Shown piece after piece: positions 1-9,489 of a stretch of 64,000 bases of DNA (position 1 is its first letter; each line of letters begins with the position of its first letter). The notes under the pieces were generated by a model. It had not been told where the DNA came from. It worked only from the letters and a program-made list of their open reading frames with translations, and ran no database searches. The position numbers and the translations under genes were made by a program. Source of the stretch: Arenibacter antarcticus (lineage in GTDB: Bacteria > Bacteroidota > Bacteroidia > Flavobacteriales > Flavobacteriaceae); the NCBI RefSeq assembly GCF_041320605.1, contig NZ_CP166679.1, positions 3,520,001 through 3,584,000 of the forward strand, in the 5' to 3' direction.

Positions 1-577
1 TTCCTTTGGTTTTTTCTAAATTTCCTACATATAGTATTGTTTTTTCGAATGTTGTTTTAATCTCTAGGTTACCGTACACTGATGTATCGGCACTAAGGTT
101 AGAAAAAAGAATATCTTTTTTGGAAAAACCAAGTTTTCTAGCATATTCAAATTGGTATGGTCCTGCCACCATCATTTTAGTAAAACAGCTTCTTATATAC
201 CAACCATAAAGAAAAGCTCCTACAGTTTGTTTTAAAGTGTTTTTCCATTGAGTGTCAGAAACAACAACTGTGGCAACTCCCTTTCCTTTTAAAAATTTTG
301 ATATTTTCAAATAATCCTTATCCACCCATCCGGAAGTTCGCACTAATTTCACAGAGAGACTGTTTATAAATGATTTAAAATTTAAATACTCACTAAATTC
401 ACTTCTCCCTTTAAAAGTTATTCCCTCAATGCTAGGTGGCTTGTATGGTGTTTTATTGTTTTGATCTTTATAAATAATTACTAAAGGATAATTATAAGTT
501 ATAATGATTTCTTTAAATAGAGAGATGTGGTAATTATGAACTTCAGTTAATAGGAATACTATTACATCTTTTTTCAT
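1..577 (-). CDS. Glycosyltransferase, partial (3' end beyond window)
   Basis: An uninterrupted minus-strand frame of 192 codons starts at ATG 577-575 (MKKDVIVFLLTEVHNYHISL) and runs off the left edge. The N-terminal half has the beta-alpha pattern of a GT-B fold (VIVFLLTEVHNYH near residue 5, then VVVSDTQWK near 110), and the last visible residues (ILYVGNLEKTKG) match the start of the C-terminal GT4 domain, where family members have a VG(R)L..KG motif. By family it would transfer a sugar onto a lipid-linked glycan at the inner face of the cytoplasmic membrane. It lies downstream of the flippase on the same strand, fitting a polysaccharide locus. Donor and acceptor cannot be told. Confidence 0.72.
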   Translation of the reverse strand, partial: MKKDVIVFLLTEVHNYHISLFKEIIITYNYPLVIIYKDQNNKTPYKPPSIEGITFKGRSEFSEYLNFKSFINSLSVKLVRTSGWVDKDYLKISKFLKGKGVATVVVSDTQWKNTLKQTVGAFLYGWYIRSCFTKMMVAGPYQFEYARKLGFSKKDILFSNLSADTSVYGNLEIKTTFEKTILYVGNLEKTKG

Positions 578-956
578 TTTAAATTTCTAACTTTTTATAT
601 TAATTATACTAGGCTAATATTTTTCTAAGAAACAATTTTGTTAGCGATTTTAATTAAGTTTTATTCACTCAATCAAAAGAACTATTATTCGAGAACCTTA
701 GAGTTTTGTTATAATACAATTAAATTTTTGAATCTTTAAATATTTTCAGATTTTAATGGATAATTAATCATACTAGTCCATAGTAAATCCTGTCAAATGT
801 TCATCTTTTTAGAATCGCTGATTTTCTTTCAGTATATCTTTACTATAAATATTATTTCAATATAAATTCTTGCTTTTTGGCAAGATTTTCATTCTATGGT
901 TATAACATGTGTTAAACCACAAGTGGGAAAAGTTAGTGTTACATTTAAAAATGTTC
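578..956. other. AT-rich intergenic region, no gene seen
   Basis: About 380 bases between the flippase stop and the glycosyltransferase start. I see no open frame with coding character and none of the repeat modules found further right. It probably holds the leader of the glycosyltransferase gene. Confidence 0.6.
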
Positions 957-2372
957 TTATTTTTTTACTTTTAAGTAAATAGTTCTTAGGGGATTATAAT
1001 TCATAAATCGTATGCTAGAGCATAAATAAACGACTATAAATAAAAGTGATTTCAACCCTAATATAATTAGGGGATATTTTACTTCGATTTCAATTAAATC
1101 TAATAGGTATAAAGTAGGAACCATTATAAATATAAATGGAAAAATAGTTTTAAAAATATTTAACATTGAAAAAGAATATTCTATTTTAAGTTTGTACACC
1201 ACAATTAAGTAAATAAGTAATTGAGCGATCGAAAAAAATGCTACTAAATAATAAAAACCTAAAAATGAAGACAATAGAACTAATATTATTGAAAATATTC
1301 TACTAAAAATTATTATTCGTGAATAAAGATGTGAAGCACCTTGAACTTTGAAGATATCTACGCACAAAAAGAATGACGGGTAAAAAAGCATTCCAAAAAT
1401 CAAAATTCTTAAGATAATAATTGAATCATGCCATTCGGGACCCATTAATTTTAAAATAATATACTCTGCATTTATAAATAAAAGAGCCAACATTAGAACT
1501 AAAACAAAATTAACACTCTTTAGAATGTTCATTAGTAGTAGATTCGATTTTTCCAAATCATTGTCAAATTTTGCAGCTGAAGGAAGTAGTAACCTTCTGC
1601 TTGCTCCTGAAATTAAATTTGTTGGCCCATCTATTAATTTCTTGGATTGAAAAAAAATTCCAGCATCATATCCAGTGAACAATTTGGTAATTAAAATTGG
1701 AAAGCCATTACTGTAAATCGCTTCTATACTGCTCGATAATAATAGGTTCTTGCCAAATCGTAAATGGAGTTTGAGGGCTTGAAGGTTGAATTTCTTAAGC
1801 TTAAAATTAGGAGTAAGAATCAAATAACAGCTATTTTTAATTATTGAAGTGTTAATCCCAAATAGAACAACAGCGAAAATTCCAAAACCTGTATTTAACA
1901 TTACCAAACAAATTGTTCCAGAAATTATAATTGTAATCAAATTTATAATACTAAGTAGTTTGAACTTCATTTTCTGTTCTAATTTCGCATATCTAACAAA
2001 GGCAAATGAATTAAATAACAGAATTAGTGAGGAAATGTTTAAATAATAGGCGAGTTCTTTAACTTGAAAATACTTTTCTACTGTATTAGAAATAGCGAAT
2101 GTTAATATGATAAAAAATATGCTAACTAAGAAGTTGAAATAAAAAATTGAAGAAATCTCCGTTGCTGAAATATGTTTACTACGAATAATAGAAATTGTCA
2201 TACCGCCATCAACGAAAATATTCAAGAAATAAACATAACCAGTAATTATAGCAATAATACCAAGTTGTTTAGGGCCTAAATATCTAGCTATTATAATAGC
2301 TATAATTAAATTAATTAGTTGGAATAAGACTCTGTCAAAGAAACTCCAAAATGCAGATTTAAGCATGTTCAT
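957..2372 (-). CDS. Wzx-type polysaccharide flippase (MATE/MVF superfamily)
   Basis: This 471-residue protein is hydrophobic throughout, with about 12-14 predicted membrane segments. The N-terminus (FWSFFDRVLFQLINLIIAII, then ARYLGPKQLGIIAI) is the signature start of PST/Wzx lipopolysaccharide and capsule exporters. Length fits the family (about 420-500). It would flip an undecaprenyl-linked repeat unit across the inner membrane for polymerisation outside. It sits downstream of wecB/wecC and upstream of a glycosyltransferase, all on the minus strand. The coding sequence is clearly more AT-rich than wecB/wecC, as is common for the variable part of polysaccharide loci and compatible with transfer. 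Confidence 0.88.
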   Translation of the reverse strand: MNMLKSAFWSFFDRVLFQLINLIIAIIIARYLGPKQLGIIAIITGYVYFLNIFVDGGMTISIIRSKHISATEISSIFYFNFLVSIFFIILTFAISNTVEKYFQVKELAYYLNISSLILLFNSFAFVRYAKLEQKMKFKLLSIINLITIIISGTICLVMLNTGFGIFAVVLFGINTSIIKNSCYLILTPNFKLKKFNLQALKLHLRFGKNLLLSSSIEAIYSNGFPILITKLFTGYDAGIFFQSKKLIDGPTNLISGASRRLLLPSAAKFDNDLEKSNLLLMNILKSVNFVLVLMLALLFINAEYIILKLMGPEWHDSIIILRILIFGMLFYPSFFLCVDIFKVQGASHLYSRIIIFSRIFSIILVLLSSFLGFYYLVAFFSIAQLLIYLIVVYKLKIEYSFSMLNIFKTIFPFIFIMVPTLYLLDLIEIEVKYPLIILGLKSLLFIVVYLCSSIRFMNYNPLRTIYLKVKK

Positions 2373-2513
2373 TCTGATTAAGACACCGTCGTTAAGAACA
2401 GTTTTTTAGATCTTTTGTGTAATCGAAGATTCAAGTATATGGATTCGAATTATGTATTTTCAAGAAATAAGAGCCTCTTTAAAAATTATTGTACCCAAGT
2501 ACTACTTCATTAA

Positions 2514-3725
2514 TTAGTAGTTATTTATCCCGCAGAAATCTAATACTACTTTATTGCTTCCTATTTCCAATGCTTTAAATTCATCATGAGCTACTAAAAA
2601 CACAATAATGTCAGCCTTTTCAGCTGCCACTTTATAATCTGTAAGTTTAAAAACGTTATGGTCATCAATATTGGGCTCAACAATATAGTGTTGTTCGTTG
2701 TTGGAATCCTGAAGTATCTTTTGGGCGATATACTTTGCGGGAGATTCCCGAAGGTCGTCAATATTAGGTTTAAATGCCAGTCCCATAACAGCAACCGAGG
2801 GTGCTTTGCCATGTTTTATCTGGTATTCCAATTTGGCGTTTTTCACCTTCTCTGCACACCAAAAGGATTTGTAGTTGTTAATTTCCCTAGCTTTCCCTAT
2901 AATTTGGGATTCCAAAGGATAATCTGCTACTATAAAATAGGGGTCAACCGCTATACAATGACCACCTACACCGCAACCAGGCTGTAAGATATTTACCCTA
3001 GGGTGTTTGTTGGCCAAAGCAATAAGTTCCCATACATTAATATTGGCCTTATCACAGATTAAGGAAAGTTCGTTGGCAAACGCAATCTGAACGTCTCTGG
3101 AAGAATTCTCCACCAATTTACACATTTCTGCCGTCCTAGCATTGGTAGCGTGTAACTCACCTTTAACAAACTGTCCGTAAAAAGCCAAGGCTTTATCAGT
3201 AGATTTTTCGTCTACACCACCTATAACTCGGTCGTTATGTACCAATTCGTGCATTACATTTCCAGGTAATACCCTTTCTGGACAATAGGCAATATGTATT
3301 CTGCCTTCCAATTCTGGACGTTCGCTATAAATCAAGGCCATCATCGTTTCGGTAGTACCGATTGGAGAAGTTGATTCAATAATGTAAAGATCTCCTTCCT
3401 TCAATAATGGTAGTATTCCTCTCGTAGCTGCCTCTACAAAGGAGATATCTGGTTCGTTCCTTCCTTTAAAAGGCGTTGGTACCACAATTAAATAGGTGTC
3501 CGCTTCCATTGCAGTAGTAGTGGCTTTTAAATAACCTTTTTTAACTGCCTCAGCTACAGCTGTATCCAATTCTGGTTCTACAATATGTATTTTTCCAGCA
3601 TTGATAGTATCTACTACTTTTTGGCTAATGTCCACACCAAGTACGGGAATTCCGTTCTTGGCAATTAATGCAGATGTTGGTAGGCCAATATACCCAAGGC
3701 CGATAGTTACTACTTTTGGATTCAT
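2514..3725 (-). CDS. wecC: UDP-N-acetyl-D-mannosamine dehydrogenase
   Basis: The enzyme oxidises UDP-ManNAc to UDP-ManNAcA with two NAD+. Visible motifs are the N-terminal Rossmann loop GLGYIGLPTSALIA, the CPERVLPG segment, and the catalytic cysteine motif GVGGHCIAVDPYF near residue 260; the C-terminal UDP-binding domain follows (AVMGLAFKPNIDDLRESPA). I chose ATG at 3725 (MNPKVVTIGLGYIG), giving 403 residues, because family members start right at the Rossmann strand. A TTG at 3782 in the same frame would add 19 charged, family-unlike residues. It lies 65 bp downstream of wecB and is probably co-transcribed. Together WecB and WecC make UDP-ManNAcA for the polysaccharide. Confidence 0.93.
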   Translation of the reverse strand: MNPKVVTIGLGYIGLPTSALIAKNGIPVLGVDISQKVVDTINAGKIHIVEPELDTAVAEAVKKGYLKATTTAMEADTYLIVVPTPFKGRNEPDISFVEAATRGILPLLKEGDLYIIESTSPIGTTETMMALIYSERPELEGRIHIAYCPERVLPGNVMHELVHNDRVIGGVDEKSTDKALAFYGQFVKGELHATNARTAEMCKLVENSSRDVQIAFANELSLICDKANINVWELIALANKHPRVNILQPGCGVGGHCIAVDPYFIVADYPLESQIIGKAREINNYKSFWCAEKVKNAKLEYQIKHGKAPSVAVMGLAFKPNIDDLRESPAKYIAQKILQDSNNEQHYIVEPNIDDHNVFKLTDYKVAAEKADIIVFLVAHDEFKALEIGSNKVVLDFCGINNY

Positions 3726-3790
3726 ATTTTTGATTTTTATTTTGCTATATTTATTAGTTGACAGGGAGGATTCTTGCTTCAATTGCTTGC

Positions 3791-4930
3791 CTATGAAATT
3801 TTTTCAACGGTTTCCAGAGAACCAATAAAATCCACAATACGTTTACATGCTTTCCCATCTCCGTAGGGGTTGTGTAAGCGGCTCATTGTATCAAATCGAT
3901 CTGGGTTATTCAATAAATCTAAAGCTTCTGAGACGATTAAATCGGTATCAGTCCCTACCAATATGACCGTTCCAGCATCTACTGCCTCCGGTCTTTCCGT
4001 AGTATCACGCATTACCAAAACTGGCTTGCCCAAACTAGGCGCTTCTTCTTGTACGCCGCCGCTATCGGTGATAATTAATTTGGATCTGTTCATCATCCAG
4101 ATGAAATCCTCATAGGCTAAAGGGGCTAATAGTAAGACATTGGGGACTTCCGTTAAAATACGTTTAACTGGTTCTTGTACGTTAGGGTTAAGGTGTACGG
4201 GATAAACTATGAGTCGGTCCGAGTTATCTAAGGCAATGGCCTTCAAAGCCTCGCAGATACGTATAAATCCATCCCCATGATTTTCACGGCGGTGACCTGT
4301 TACCAGTATCATCTCTTTATCACCTAATGTCTTTGAAAATTCTTGAATATAGGGGCTAGGCTCTTGATTTACTTTTTCTACGCTTTCCAACAAAGCATCT
4401 ATCACGGTATTTCCAGTAACAATAATGCTATCTTCAGCTATATTTTCTACCAAAAGGTTTTCTTTAGAAGTAGTGGTAGGAGCAAAGTGATAGTCTGCGA
4501 TACGACTAGTTACCTGCCGATTGATCTCTTCCGGGAAGGGAGAACGCTTGTTATGGGTGCGCAAACCAGCCTCTATATGACACACCTTGGCGCCACTGTA
4601 AAAAGCCGCAATGCCACCTGCCATGGTGGTAGTGGTATCTCCATGAACAAAAACATAATCTGGTGAAAAATTTTCCAAGACAGGCTGTAAGTTGGTGATA
4701 ATACTTGCCGTTAGGCCATACAAATTTTGTCCAGGTTTCATTAGATCCAGGTCAAAATCGGGGGTAATGTCGAAAAATTGAAGTACCTGATCCAGCATTT
4801 CCCGGTGTTGGGCGGTCACACAGATTTTGGTATCAAAAAGGTCAGTGTTTTTTAGAAATTCCTTAGCAAGAGGTGCCATTTTAATGGCTTCTGGTCGGGT
4901 TCCGAAAATGATAAGGATCTTTGTTTTCAT
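3791..4930 (-). CDS. wecB: UDP-N-acetylglucosamine 2-epimerase (non-hydrolysing)
   Basis: The protein of 379 residues interconverts UDP-GlcNAc and UDP-ManNAc in the cytoplasm. Family motifs are all present: FGTRPEAIKMAPL at the N-terminus, TAQHREMLDQVL near residue 40, VHGDTTTTMAGG near 95, HIEAGLRT near 118 and TDSGGVQEEAPSLGKPVL near 290. Length is that of the family. It supplies WecC encoded just downstream. Upstream lies not another gene but a 1.16 kb non-coding block of repeats and a possible structured leader, so wecB may have its own promoter or depend on read-through from the wecA-upxY side aided by UpxY. Confidence 0.95.
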   Translation of the reverse strand: MKTKILIIFGTRPEAIKMAPLAKEFLKNTDLFDTKICVTAQHREMLDQVLQFFDITPDFDLDLMKPGQNLYGLTASIITNLQPVLENFSPDYVFVHGDTTTTMAGGIAAFYSGAKVCHIEAGLRTHNKRSPFPEEINRQVTSRIADYHFAPTTTSKENLLVENIAEDSIIVTGNTVIDALLESVEKVNQEPSPYIQEFSKTLGDKEMILVTGHRRENHGDGFIRICEALKAIALDNSDRLIVYPVHLNPNVQEPVKRILTEVPNVLLLAPLAYEDFIWMMNRSKLIITDSGGVQEEAPSLGKPVLVMRDTTERPEAVDAGTVILVGTDTDLIVSEALDLLNNPDRFDTMSRLHNPYGDGKACKRIVDFIGSLETVEKIS

Positions 4931-5073
4931 GCGACTGTGATTTGCTCTTGTGTCTGATCTAAATATATTATCTAGGACAAGAGTTGTTAATTGTTAAAAT
5001 AGCTATTATATAGTATATTATAGGGGATACGTTTCGGGGAAACAGAATAATCATTTACATAATTATTGAGATC

Positions 5074-5120
5074 TTTCCACGGCTCCGCCGCTGTGAGTCC
5101 CAGTAATGGGTCACGGAAAA
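5074..5120 (-). promoter_or_regulatory. Possible three-way-junction RNA in the wecB leader
   Basis: Read on the minus strand, TTTTCC at one end pairs with GGAAA at the other, enclosing two hairpins: GTGA.CCCA / TGGG.CTCAC with a short loop, and CGGC GGA GCCG. The element lies about 145-190 nt before the wecB start in the direction of transcription. It is not part of the repeat modules to its right. The pairing is seen in the sequence; a regulatory role is inference. Confidence 0.35.
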
Positions 5121-5330
5121 GCGGTGATAGTTCTAAAAATTTGACGCGCAAAAGTAGGTATTTTAATACGATTAATAAAATTCTTTATAGTGGATTTGTG
5201 ACTTTGATGAGGAAATTGGGATAATGTAACAATTTATTAATGTAGCAATGTATTAATTTGAAGATTGGCTAATGTGAAAATGTAGCAATGTGTTGATTTA
5301 GAAATGTGTTGATTTGATGATTTGGAAATA

Positions 5331-6092
5331 ATTTTCGGTCCTCTCGGCTAAGGACATTTGGCTGCGCCGGCTTTTGTATTGTAAAACTGAATTTTAATCC
5401 CGAGAATGTCGTTTAGTAGTTATATCGAGAATATTGTATAGTAGTTATACATAGAAGCTAACTAACTATACTGAATTAATTTCTCCTTGCAATGAGTGTT
5501 TGTTCATTTTCTTTGCTTGTCCAAAGAAAACGAACCAAAAGAAAAGACACCTTAAACAATAAATTTTTTCGACACCAAGGTCGAAAAACCGTGTTCGAAA
5601 CTCCGCGTCGTCCCTTTTCAGGGACTCCTGATTTCGGAGCTTTCGCACACTATTTTGCGTTTAAGGGTATATGGCTGCGCCGGCTTTTGTATAGTAAAAC
5701 TGAATTTTCGTTCACCCCGACCCTCGTATGTTAGCAAAAAGTCCACCCTTTAGGGCAGGGGGTAAGGACTTTTTTACCTAGTAGTCATTTCAACATGCGT
5801 TCTCGACTGAGCTACGAACGGACAAAGCACCATACAGAACTGGGCGTTCAGCTACTTGTGTGAGTTCTCTTCACTATCGTTCAATCGAACTGACTATAGA
5901 TCACATTGTTTATTATGCAGTGCCTACTGCCAAGAGCGCAGAGCAATCTCAATACTCACTACTTTGTACTGGAGACTTACCAATGCCTCATTTTATTACC
6001 ATATCAAAAGGTTTCAGAGTTAATTCGTTTCAGGCTAGTACCGAACAAATCTCAATACTTTGTACTTAATACTCACTACTTAATACTATCTC
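5331..6092. repeat. Block of intergenic repeat modules between upxY and wecB
   Basis: The 760 bases are a mosaic of modules that recur between 8 and 20 kb. A module with the core GGCTGCGCCGGCTTTTGTA occurs at 5335-5412 and again at 5650-5712. A 36 bp imperfect palindrome (GTATAGTAGTTATAC to AACTAACTATAC) sits at 5436-5471. The three-hairpin element is at 5507-5640. A module running from TTCACCCCGACCCTCG to the upxY stop covers 5708-6090. Short open frames here recur as in-frame copies elsewhere and are repeat artefacts, not genes. Confidence 0.85.
5507..5640 (+). repeat. Three-hairpin repeat element, copy 1
   Basis: Hairpin 1 is TTTTCTTTG (5507-5515) pairing with CAAAGAAAA (5522-5530). Hairpin 2 is TTTTTCGAC (5565-5573) with GTCGAAAAA (5580-5588). 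Hairpin 3 is CTCCG (5601-5605) with CGGAG (5635-5639), extended by CGAAA/TTTCG and enclosing GTCCC/GGGAC (5610-5625). I define this order as plus orientation. Stems differ from those of other copies while staying paired. Confidence 0.8.
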
Positions 6093-6554
6093 TCACATTT
6101 CCATTTTAATAACAAACCCTAGGCCTTCCAACACTACCCAACATTGATTGCCGGAGACGTATTTTACGGTGCCTTCTTGGGCTTTGAAACCCATGGATGA
6201 AAGGTCCAGTTTTGTTCCTGGTTGTATGGTTTCTACTTGAATAGTGGGGTTGTTCTTGGCAGCTTGCACTTCTTTTAATGCCGTTACTTCTTCTTCGGTA
6301 ACTACTGCGGGTTTTCCTAGCCAATGCATATAACGCACCACGCCAGGGGCCTGAAAGACTATATTGCGTTCTTTTTCTTCTAGCTGTACCAAGATCATGG
6401 AGGGCAATAGGGGGACCTCGACCTTCTTTTTACGGTCGCTCCATTGTCGTACTTCCATGCGTAACGGACAATAGGCAGTTATGTTCATGGCCTGAAGACG
6501 GGAAGCGGCTTTCTTTTCGTTTTGAGGCTTGGTAAAGAGTACGTACCAGGGCAT
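6093..6554 (-). CDS. UpxY/NusG-family transcription antiterminator
   Basis: A 153-residue protein with the NusG N-terminal (NGN) domain: it begins MPWYVLFTKPQNEKKAASRL, the typical WY.L.TKP.NEKK start, followed by AYCPLRMEVRQWSDRKKK and LPSMILVQL, the RfaH/UpxY pattern. A KOW-like C-terminal domain follows (GTVKYVSGNQCWVVLEGLG). In Bacteroides, UpxY proteins prevent early termination in capsule operons by binding RNA polymerase at the leader of their own locus. Here the gene lies 5 bp after the wecA-like gene and before wecB-wecC-wzx on the same strand, so it probably serves this locus. It is odd that a long repeat block, not the next capsule gene, follows. Confidence 0.88.
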   Translation of the reverse strand: MPWYVLFTKPQNEKKAASRLQAMNITAYCPLRMEVRQWSDRKKKVEVPLLPSMILVQLEEKERNIVFQAPGVVRYMHWLGKPAVVTEEEVTALKEVQAAKNNPTIQVETIQPGTKLDLSSMGFKAQEGTVKYVSGNQCWVVLEGLGFVIKMEM

Positions 6555-6559
6555 AGGAA

Positions 6560-7714
6560 CTAGAAACCGGCCTTAGCCATTATTTCCCTTATATGCTGTG
6601 GTACTGCCAAGCGTATCTTACCCTCCTTACGGGTGAATAACCAAGGGGAGGCATAGATGAGCGGCACAACCAAAATTAAGAGGTAGAATTGTAAATTTAT
6701 ATATAAGTCACTAATCAATAAGGCGAAAAGAATGACCACTATATTTAGTAAACCAAGAATTAGACTGGCTCGTTTATGGGAGAACTTCATGTCCAATAAT
6801 CGGTGGTGTATGTGGTTTCGGTCCGCACTAAAGGGACTCCGTTTTTGGTAAATACGAATGATAAAGACCCGAAGGGTATCCAATAAGGGAAAAGAAAGTA
6901 TGGCGATTGCCATTATCGGAGCGTGATTTACATTTTGATCACTTATGGTTTGAGGGTATTGATTTATAAAGGCAATGGCTTGGTAAGCCAATAAAAAACC
7001 GACGAACATAGAGCCGGAATCGCCCATAAAAATTTTGCGTTTTCTGGATAAATTAAACCTTAAAAATCCTAATAGGGATCCTACCAAGGCGAAGGAAACC
7101 AGTATCATGGTAGTCTGATCGTTTATAAAATAGAAAAAACCAAAACTAAGGCTTGTTATCGTACCTATAGTCCCTGCAAGTCCATCTAATCCGTCTATAA
7201 GGTTAAAGGCATTGATGACCAATATAAAGATGAAGATGGTGATTAAAACCGATACCAAATAAGGTAATTCTTCTAGTCCAAATATATTATAACCATGGGT
7301 GATCCTTAAATCGGTTAGTAGCACAATAATACAGGCTGCAAAGATCTGTATCCCTATTTTCTTTTTGGGTGATATCCCTATCAGATCGTCCTTAACTCCA
7401 ATAAACATTAGTAATAAGGTGCCACCAATGATGGCCAAGATATTCATTAATTGAAGTTTTGGCAGCCCCAAGAGGAGTGCCGCAATAATAAGGGTTATGG
7501 AAAAAGCAATGAAAACAATTATGCCGCCCATGGTAGCGGTTCTGGAAGAGTGCATGCTTCGACTCACCGGGGTGTCCATCAGTCTTTTTTTGGAAACCAA
7601 AAGGATCATTACAGGGTAGGTCCTAATGGATACTAATATTGGAATAATCACGGCAATAAATGCCAAAATATATTTGTTGGAGAGTAGGTTGGAAATATAT
7701 TCAATGAGCACCAT
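6560..7714 (-). CDS. Undecaprenyl-phosphate GlcNAc-1-phosphate transferase (WecA/MraY family)
   Basis: The integral membrane protein has about 10-11 hydrophobic segments. It carries the Mg2+/catalytic motifs of the polyprenyl-phosphate HexNAc-1-P transferase family: NAFNLIDGLDGLAG near residue 170, FMGDSGSMFVGF near 230, and DRNHIHHRLLDM near 290, the cytoplasmic HIHH motif of WecA/TagO rather than MraY. It would put the first sugar phosphate on undecaprenyl phosphate and start the polysaccharide. I chose ATG 7714 (MVLIEYISNLL), 384 residues; a start at 7756 would add 14 residues to an already complete N-terminus. The stop is 5 bp before upxY, so both are one transcript. Confidence 0.88.
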   Translation of the reverse strand: MVLIEYISNLLSNKYILAFIAVIIPILVSIRTYPVMILLVSKKRLMDTPVSRSMHSSRTATMGGIIVFIAFSITLIIAALLLGLPKLQLMNILAIIGGTLLLMFIGVKDDLIGISPKKKIGIQIFAACIIVLLTDLRITHGYNIFGLEELPYLVSVLITIFIFILVINAFNLIDGLDGLAGTIGTITSLSFGFFYFINDQTTMILVSFALVGSLLGFLRFNLSRKRKIFMGDSGSMFVGFLLAYQAIAFINQYPQTISDQNVNHAPIMAIAILSFPLLDTLRVFIIRIYQKRSPFSADRNHIHHRLLDMKFSHKRASLILGLLNIVVILFALLISDLYINLQFYLLILVVPLIYASPWLFTRKEGKIRLAVPQHIREIMAKAGF

Positions 7715-7849
7715 AGTCACTATTAATTTAAAAAGAACAACTTCTCTAAGTGTCAATTATAAACGATCATCTCAACTCAGCGTAAGGGGGTGGACTGAGC
7801 AAAAATGAAAACATCAATAAATTTTTAGTTTAGTTAAGTATTTAAGCCG

Positions 7850-7857
7850 CAAAGATA
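7850..7857 (-). promoter_or_regulatory. Probable -7 box upstream of the wecA-like gene
   Basis: On the minus strand the sequence reads TATCTTTG, an exact match to the Bacteroidetes -7 consensus TAnnTTTG, about 135 nt before the chosen wecA start. It would drive wecA and upxY. No convincing -33 TTG was found at the usual spacing. Confidence 0.5.
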
Positions 7858-8527
7858 GAAATAATAATTAATAAGAAATTAGTTACTTGTAATTATTGTG
7901 ATATTTAAAGTAATGTTAATTTTATAGTAGCAATTTTTTAATGTGTTAATTTGTAAACTGTTATGATTGCTATTAAAATAGGTGAAATTTAATTGAATTT
8001 TCATTTTTCACGATCTTAAGGTAGCGAAAATTCTTATTAAATGAACTATCCCTAAAAAAAAATCTCCCCTTTAGGGGTGGGGTAGTGCTTTTTACCTAAT
8101 CATTTCAACATGCGTTCTCGACTGAGCTATGAACGGACAAAGCACCATACAGGACGGTGCGTTCAGCTACTTCTGCGAGTTCTCTTCACTATCGTTAATT
8201 CGAGCTGACTATGGATTACATTGTTTATTTGGAAGGGTCTATTGCCAAGAGCACAGAGCAATTTCAATACTTAATACTTTGTACTTATTACTATTTACCG
8301 ATAATTGGCTACTGAAGACTGAGCCACATTGTTAATGGCTAATCGTATATTGAAACTACTGAATCCATCCCAAAACCTTAATTACCAATTATTAGCGATA
8401 TTTCATTTCTAATTTTATTTTCTCTTTTTTTAATATAAACATTTCTATTGGGTATTCATCAGGTTGTTTGTTTTGCACTTGGTTCATAAGCGCATTAAAC
8501 CGATTTTTCTAACCTATCTGCTTTTCA

Positions 8528-8666
8528 TTTCTTTTGCTCGCCCAAAAGAAACGAAACAAAGAAAAAGGCGCCTTAAACAATAAATTTTTTCGACACCAAG
8601 GTCGAAAAACCGTGTTCGAAACTCCGCGTCGTCCCTTTTCAGGGACTCCTGATTTCGGAGCTTTCG
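8528..8666 (+). repeat. Three-hairpin repeat element, copy 2
   Basis: Hairpin 1 is TTTCTTTTG (8528-8536) with CAAAAGAAA (8543-8551), a paired change on both arms relative to copy 1. Hairpin 2 (8586-8609) and hairpin 3 (CTCCG 8622-8626, CGGAG 8656-8660) are as in copy 1. The following GGCTGCGCCGGC module and the 36 bp palindrome are in the same order as at 5335-5471. Confidence 0.8.
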
Positions 8667-9203
8667 TACACTATTTCGCGTTTAAGGAATTTGGCTGCGC
8701 CGGCTTTTATATGGTAAAACTGAATTTTAATCCCGAGAATATCGTATAGTAGTTATACATAGAAGTTAACTAACTATACTGAAGGCTTCCTACCTTGCTT
8801 TGGATGTTCTTTCATTTAGTTCATGCATTCATATTTGATTTACAGAGCCTATTGCAGCGAAGGCCAACACGCCAACTGGCCCCTCGCTACAAATGCAAAT
8901 CATTGCATTTTCCGATCGGTCCTCTCGGCTAAGGAATTTGGCTGCGCCGGCTTATTGCCTTTCCTGATTTTTCAATGTTTAGTGGTGAGAAACTACGTCA
9001 GCTCCTTCCCTTGCGAGGGGAAGGTGGATTTTGTTCGTCTTTTCAGGAACAAAAGTCGGAAGATTCATTTTTTAGTAGCTAACTTCTTGGAGGTGGATTG
9101 CTGGTATAACGTTCTATCCCCCCGGTTGAATTAATGGATTTTCTTCACAAAAATCTTATTCACTATAATGCAGGCTTTATACTTTGCTTTGGATGTTTGT
9201 TCA

Positions 9204-9224
9204 TTTTTTGCATCGCCCAAAAAA
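9204..9224 (+). repeat. Isolated hairpin 1 of the three-hairpin element
   Basis: TTTTTTG pairs with CAAAAAA around a 7-base loop, followed by the conserved ACGAACC. This is a third stem version, again with both arms changed. The rest of the element is missing or diverged. Confidence 0.6.
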
Positions 9225-9489
9225 CGAACCAGGGCCGAAAAACGAAGGTACTGTGTACCTTTGAATTTGAGGAGCCAGTCGTAGCGTGGGGCTAGGTGTT
9301 CAATAAACTTTTAAAATGCTATCCATTTTTCACATCCGCGGTGCCCAGGCCGCTTTCACTAGGGTGAAATGCTCTATGGACACCTTCCATCGCCTAATGT
9401 GAAAACTCCTTGATTTACTACTAAAAGAAAAAGTAGGCCGAAAACCTGTATTGAAAGCTACTCGCCTGTCTTTCCTAATCCGTAGAATA

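Noticed and set aside
2658-2987. 109-codon plus-strand frame opposite wecC
   Set aside because: Antisense shadow of a gene with complete catalytic motifs.
5492-5734. Frames with QRKRTKRK / FFRHQGRKTVFETP, recurring at 8534 and 19664
   Set aside because: They are translations of the three-hairpin repeat element. Conservation follows the base pairing, not codons, and the frame differs in inverted copies.
8823-9134. Plus-strand frame of 103 codons
   Set aside because: It crosses several repeat modules whose other copies carry stops in this frame.
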